From: Methanothrix sp.
Lineage (GTDB): Archaea; Halobacteriota; Methanosarcinia; Methanotrichales; Methanotrichaceae
Length of the DNA: 6,969 nucleotides
Assembly: GCA_028688535.1 (NCBI GenBank)
Contig: JAQTXY010000103.1
Coordinates: 1 to 6,969 of the forward strand
Direction: 5' to 3'
Position numbers and translations under genes: made by a program. Under the pieces are notes generated by a model. The model had not been told where the DNA came from and searched no databases. It was given only the letters and a program-made list of their open reading frames with translations. Positions 6,699 through 6,969 of this stretch are shown piece by piece; the first letter of the stretch is position 1; every line of letters starts with the position of its first letter.

Positions 6699-6969
6699 GG
6701 GACTCCTCCATAATCGTCTTCCTCGTGAGCATCACGGCGAAGAGCATCAGAACTCCGACGGCTCCAATGTACACCAGAATCTGAGCTACACCAACAAAAG
6801 GTGCATTCAGCATTATGTACAAAGCGGCCACTCCGGCAAAGCTTCCCAGCAGGTAAAGAGCGCTGTGAACTATGTTCTTAGCATACACTACGAGAGCCGA
6901 TAATAGCACGATGATTGCAGCGATGGCCAGGAAGGCCAAGAGCTCAATGGCAAATCGTATATCTAAGGC
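6685..6969 (-). CDS. fpoJ: F420H2 dehydrogenase subunit FpoJ, N-terminal part (5' end outside window)
   Basis: This protein matches the first three membrane helices of NuoJ, a core membrane subunit that couples quinone (here methanophenazine) reduction to proton pumping. The visible 94 residues hold helices at about 7-30, 33-55 and 58-80. PFVGVAQILVYIGAVGVLMLF matches the conserved third helix of NuoJ, the one with the pi-bulge thought to act as a switch in coupling. VHSALYLLGSF is the conserved second-helix start. The only in-window start codon is TTG at 6939, with no good Shine-Dalgarno. The frame stays open to the right edge and encodes a sensible first-helix beginning (ALDIRFAIELLAFL), so the true start probably lies just beyond the window. 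The stop (TAA) lies 14 bases inside the C-terminal fpoJ gene. The missing upstream neighbour is expected to be fpoI. Confidence 0.9.
   Translation of the reverse strand, partial: ALDIRFAIELLAFLAIAAIIVLLSALVVYAKNIVHSALYLLGSFAGVAALYIMLNAPFVGVAQILVYIGAVGVLMLFAVMLTRKTIMEESHGEI
6703..6709 (-). promoter_or_regulatory. Ribosome binding site of the fpoJ C-terminal gene, nested in coding sequence
   Basis: The minus strand reads GGAGGAG, then TCCC, then ATG (6698). The site encodes part of the Met-Glu-Glu-Ser near the end of the N-terminal FpoJ protein. Its presence shows that the second FpoJ part has its own start and need not be reached by frameshifting. Confidence 0.8.

Larger units (their letters stand above)
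1036..6969 (-). other. fpo operon, downstream part (J-J-K-L-M-N)
   Basis: Six genes on one strand are packed with junctions of 14 bases overlap (J/J), 38 gap (J/K), 3 gap (K/L), 4 overlap (L/M) and 1 gap (M/N). Four of the five internal starts have a Shine-Dalgarno sequence inside the preceding gene; fpoK has its own in the 38-base gap. No promoter is visible between them, and a terminator follows fpoN. This implies one transcript that starts upstream of the window. Gene order matches the complex I membrane arm. Confidence 0.9.

Noticed and set aside
1036..6969. The operon as bacterial NADH dehydrogenase (nuo) or Mrp antiporter
   Set aside because: Order J-K-L-M-N with exact NuoK-type glutamates excludes Mrp. 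The separate two-part J and archaeal-style T-rich termination favour Fpo over bacterial Nuo, though the electron-input genes that would settle it are outside the window.

Overview
The window looks like the downstream half of an archaeal F420H2 dehydrogenase (fpo) operon, read on the minus strand, plus two genes after its end. The six fpo genes run right to left: fpoJ N-terminal part (5' end off the window), fpoJ C-terminal part, fpoK, fpoL, fpoM and fpoN. This is the order of the membrane-arm genes of complex I (nuoJ-K-L-M-N). FpoJ is carried by two genes, as in Methanosarcinales. The three antiporter-like proteins keep the Glu and Lys residues that move protons in NuoL/M/N, and FpoK keeps both of its buried glutamates. 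The host is most likely a methanogen of the Methanosarcinales. A Methanothrix (Methanosaeta) relative is my preferred guess, because the base composition is balanced and no fpoO-like gene follows fpoN, but this cannot be proved from the window alone.

Layout from left to right. Positions 2-379 (+) hold the C-terminal part of ribonuclease Z (tRNA 3' end processing). A hairpin with T-runs on both sides (about 379-416) separates it from a convergent gene. Positions 407-943 (-) encode a 178-residue soluble helical-repeat protein that I cannot name. Positions 944-1035 are a short AT-rich gap holding the T-rich tail of the fpo terminator and possibly a weak promoter for the 178-residue gene. Positions 1036-6969 (-) are the fpo genes, packed with junctions from a 14-base overlap to a 38-base gap. 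Most have a clear Shine-Dalgarno sequence placed inside the end of the gene before. No stretch over 300 bases lacks a gene.

The fpo products together form the proton-pumping membrane arm of the complex. It takes electrons from F420H2, or from reduced ferredoxin in species lacking FpoF, passes them to methanophenazine, and exports protons. The subunits that handle electrons (FpoA, B, C, D, H, I) would be expected beyond the right edge. The most unusual items are the unnamed helical-repeat protein, the operon end directly after fpoN with a hairpin built into its last codons, a very acidic Glu/Gly/Ala/His-rich loop in FpoL, and the nested ribosome binding site at the split fpoJ. I found no mobile element, CRISPR array, tRNA, rRNA or evident novel multi-gene system.
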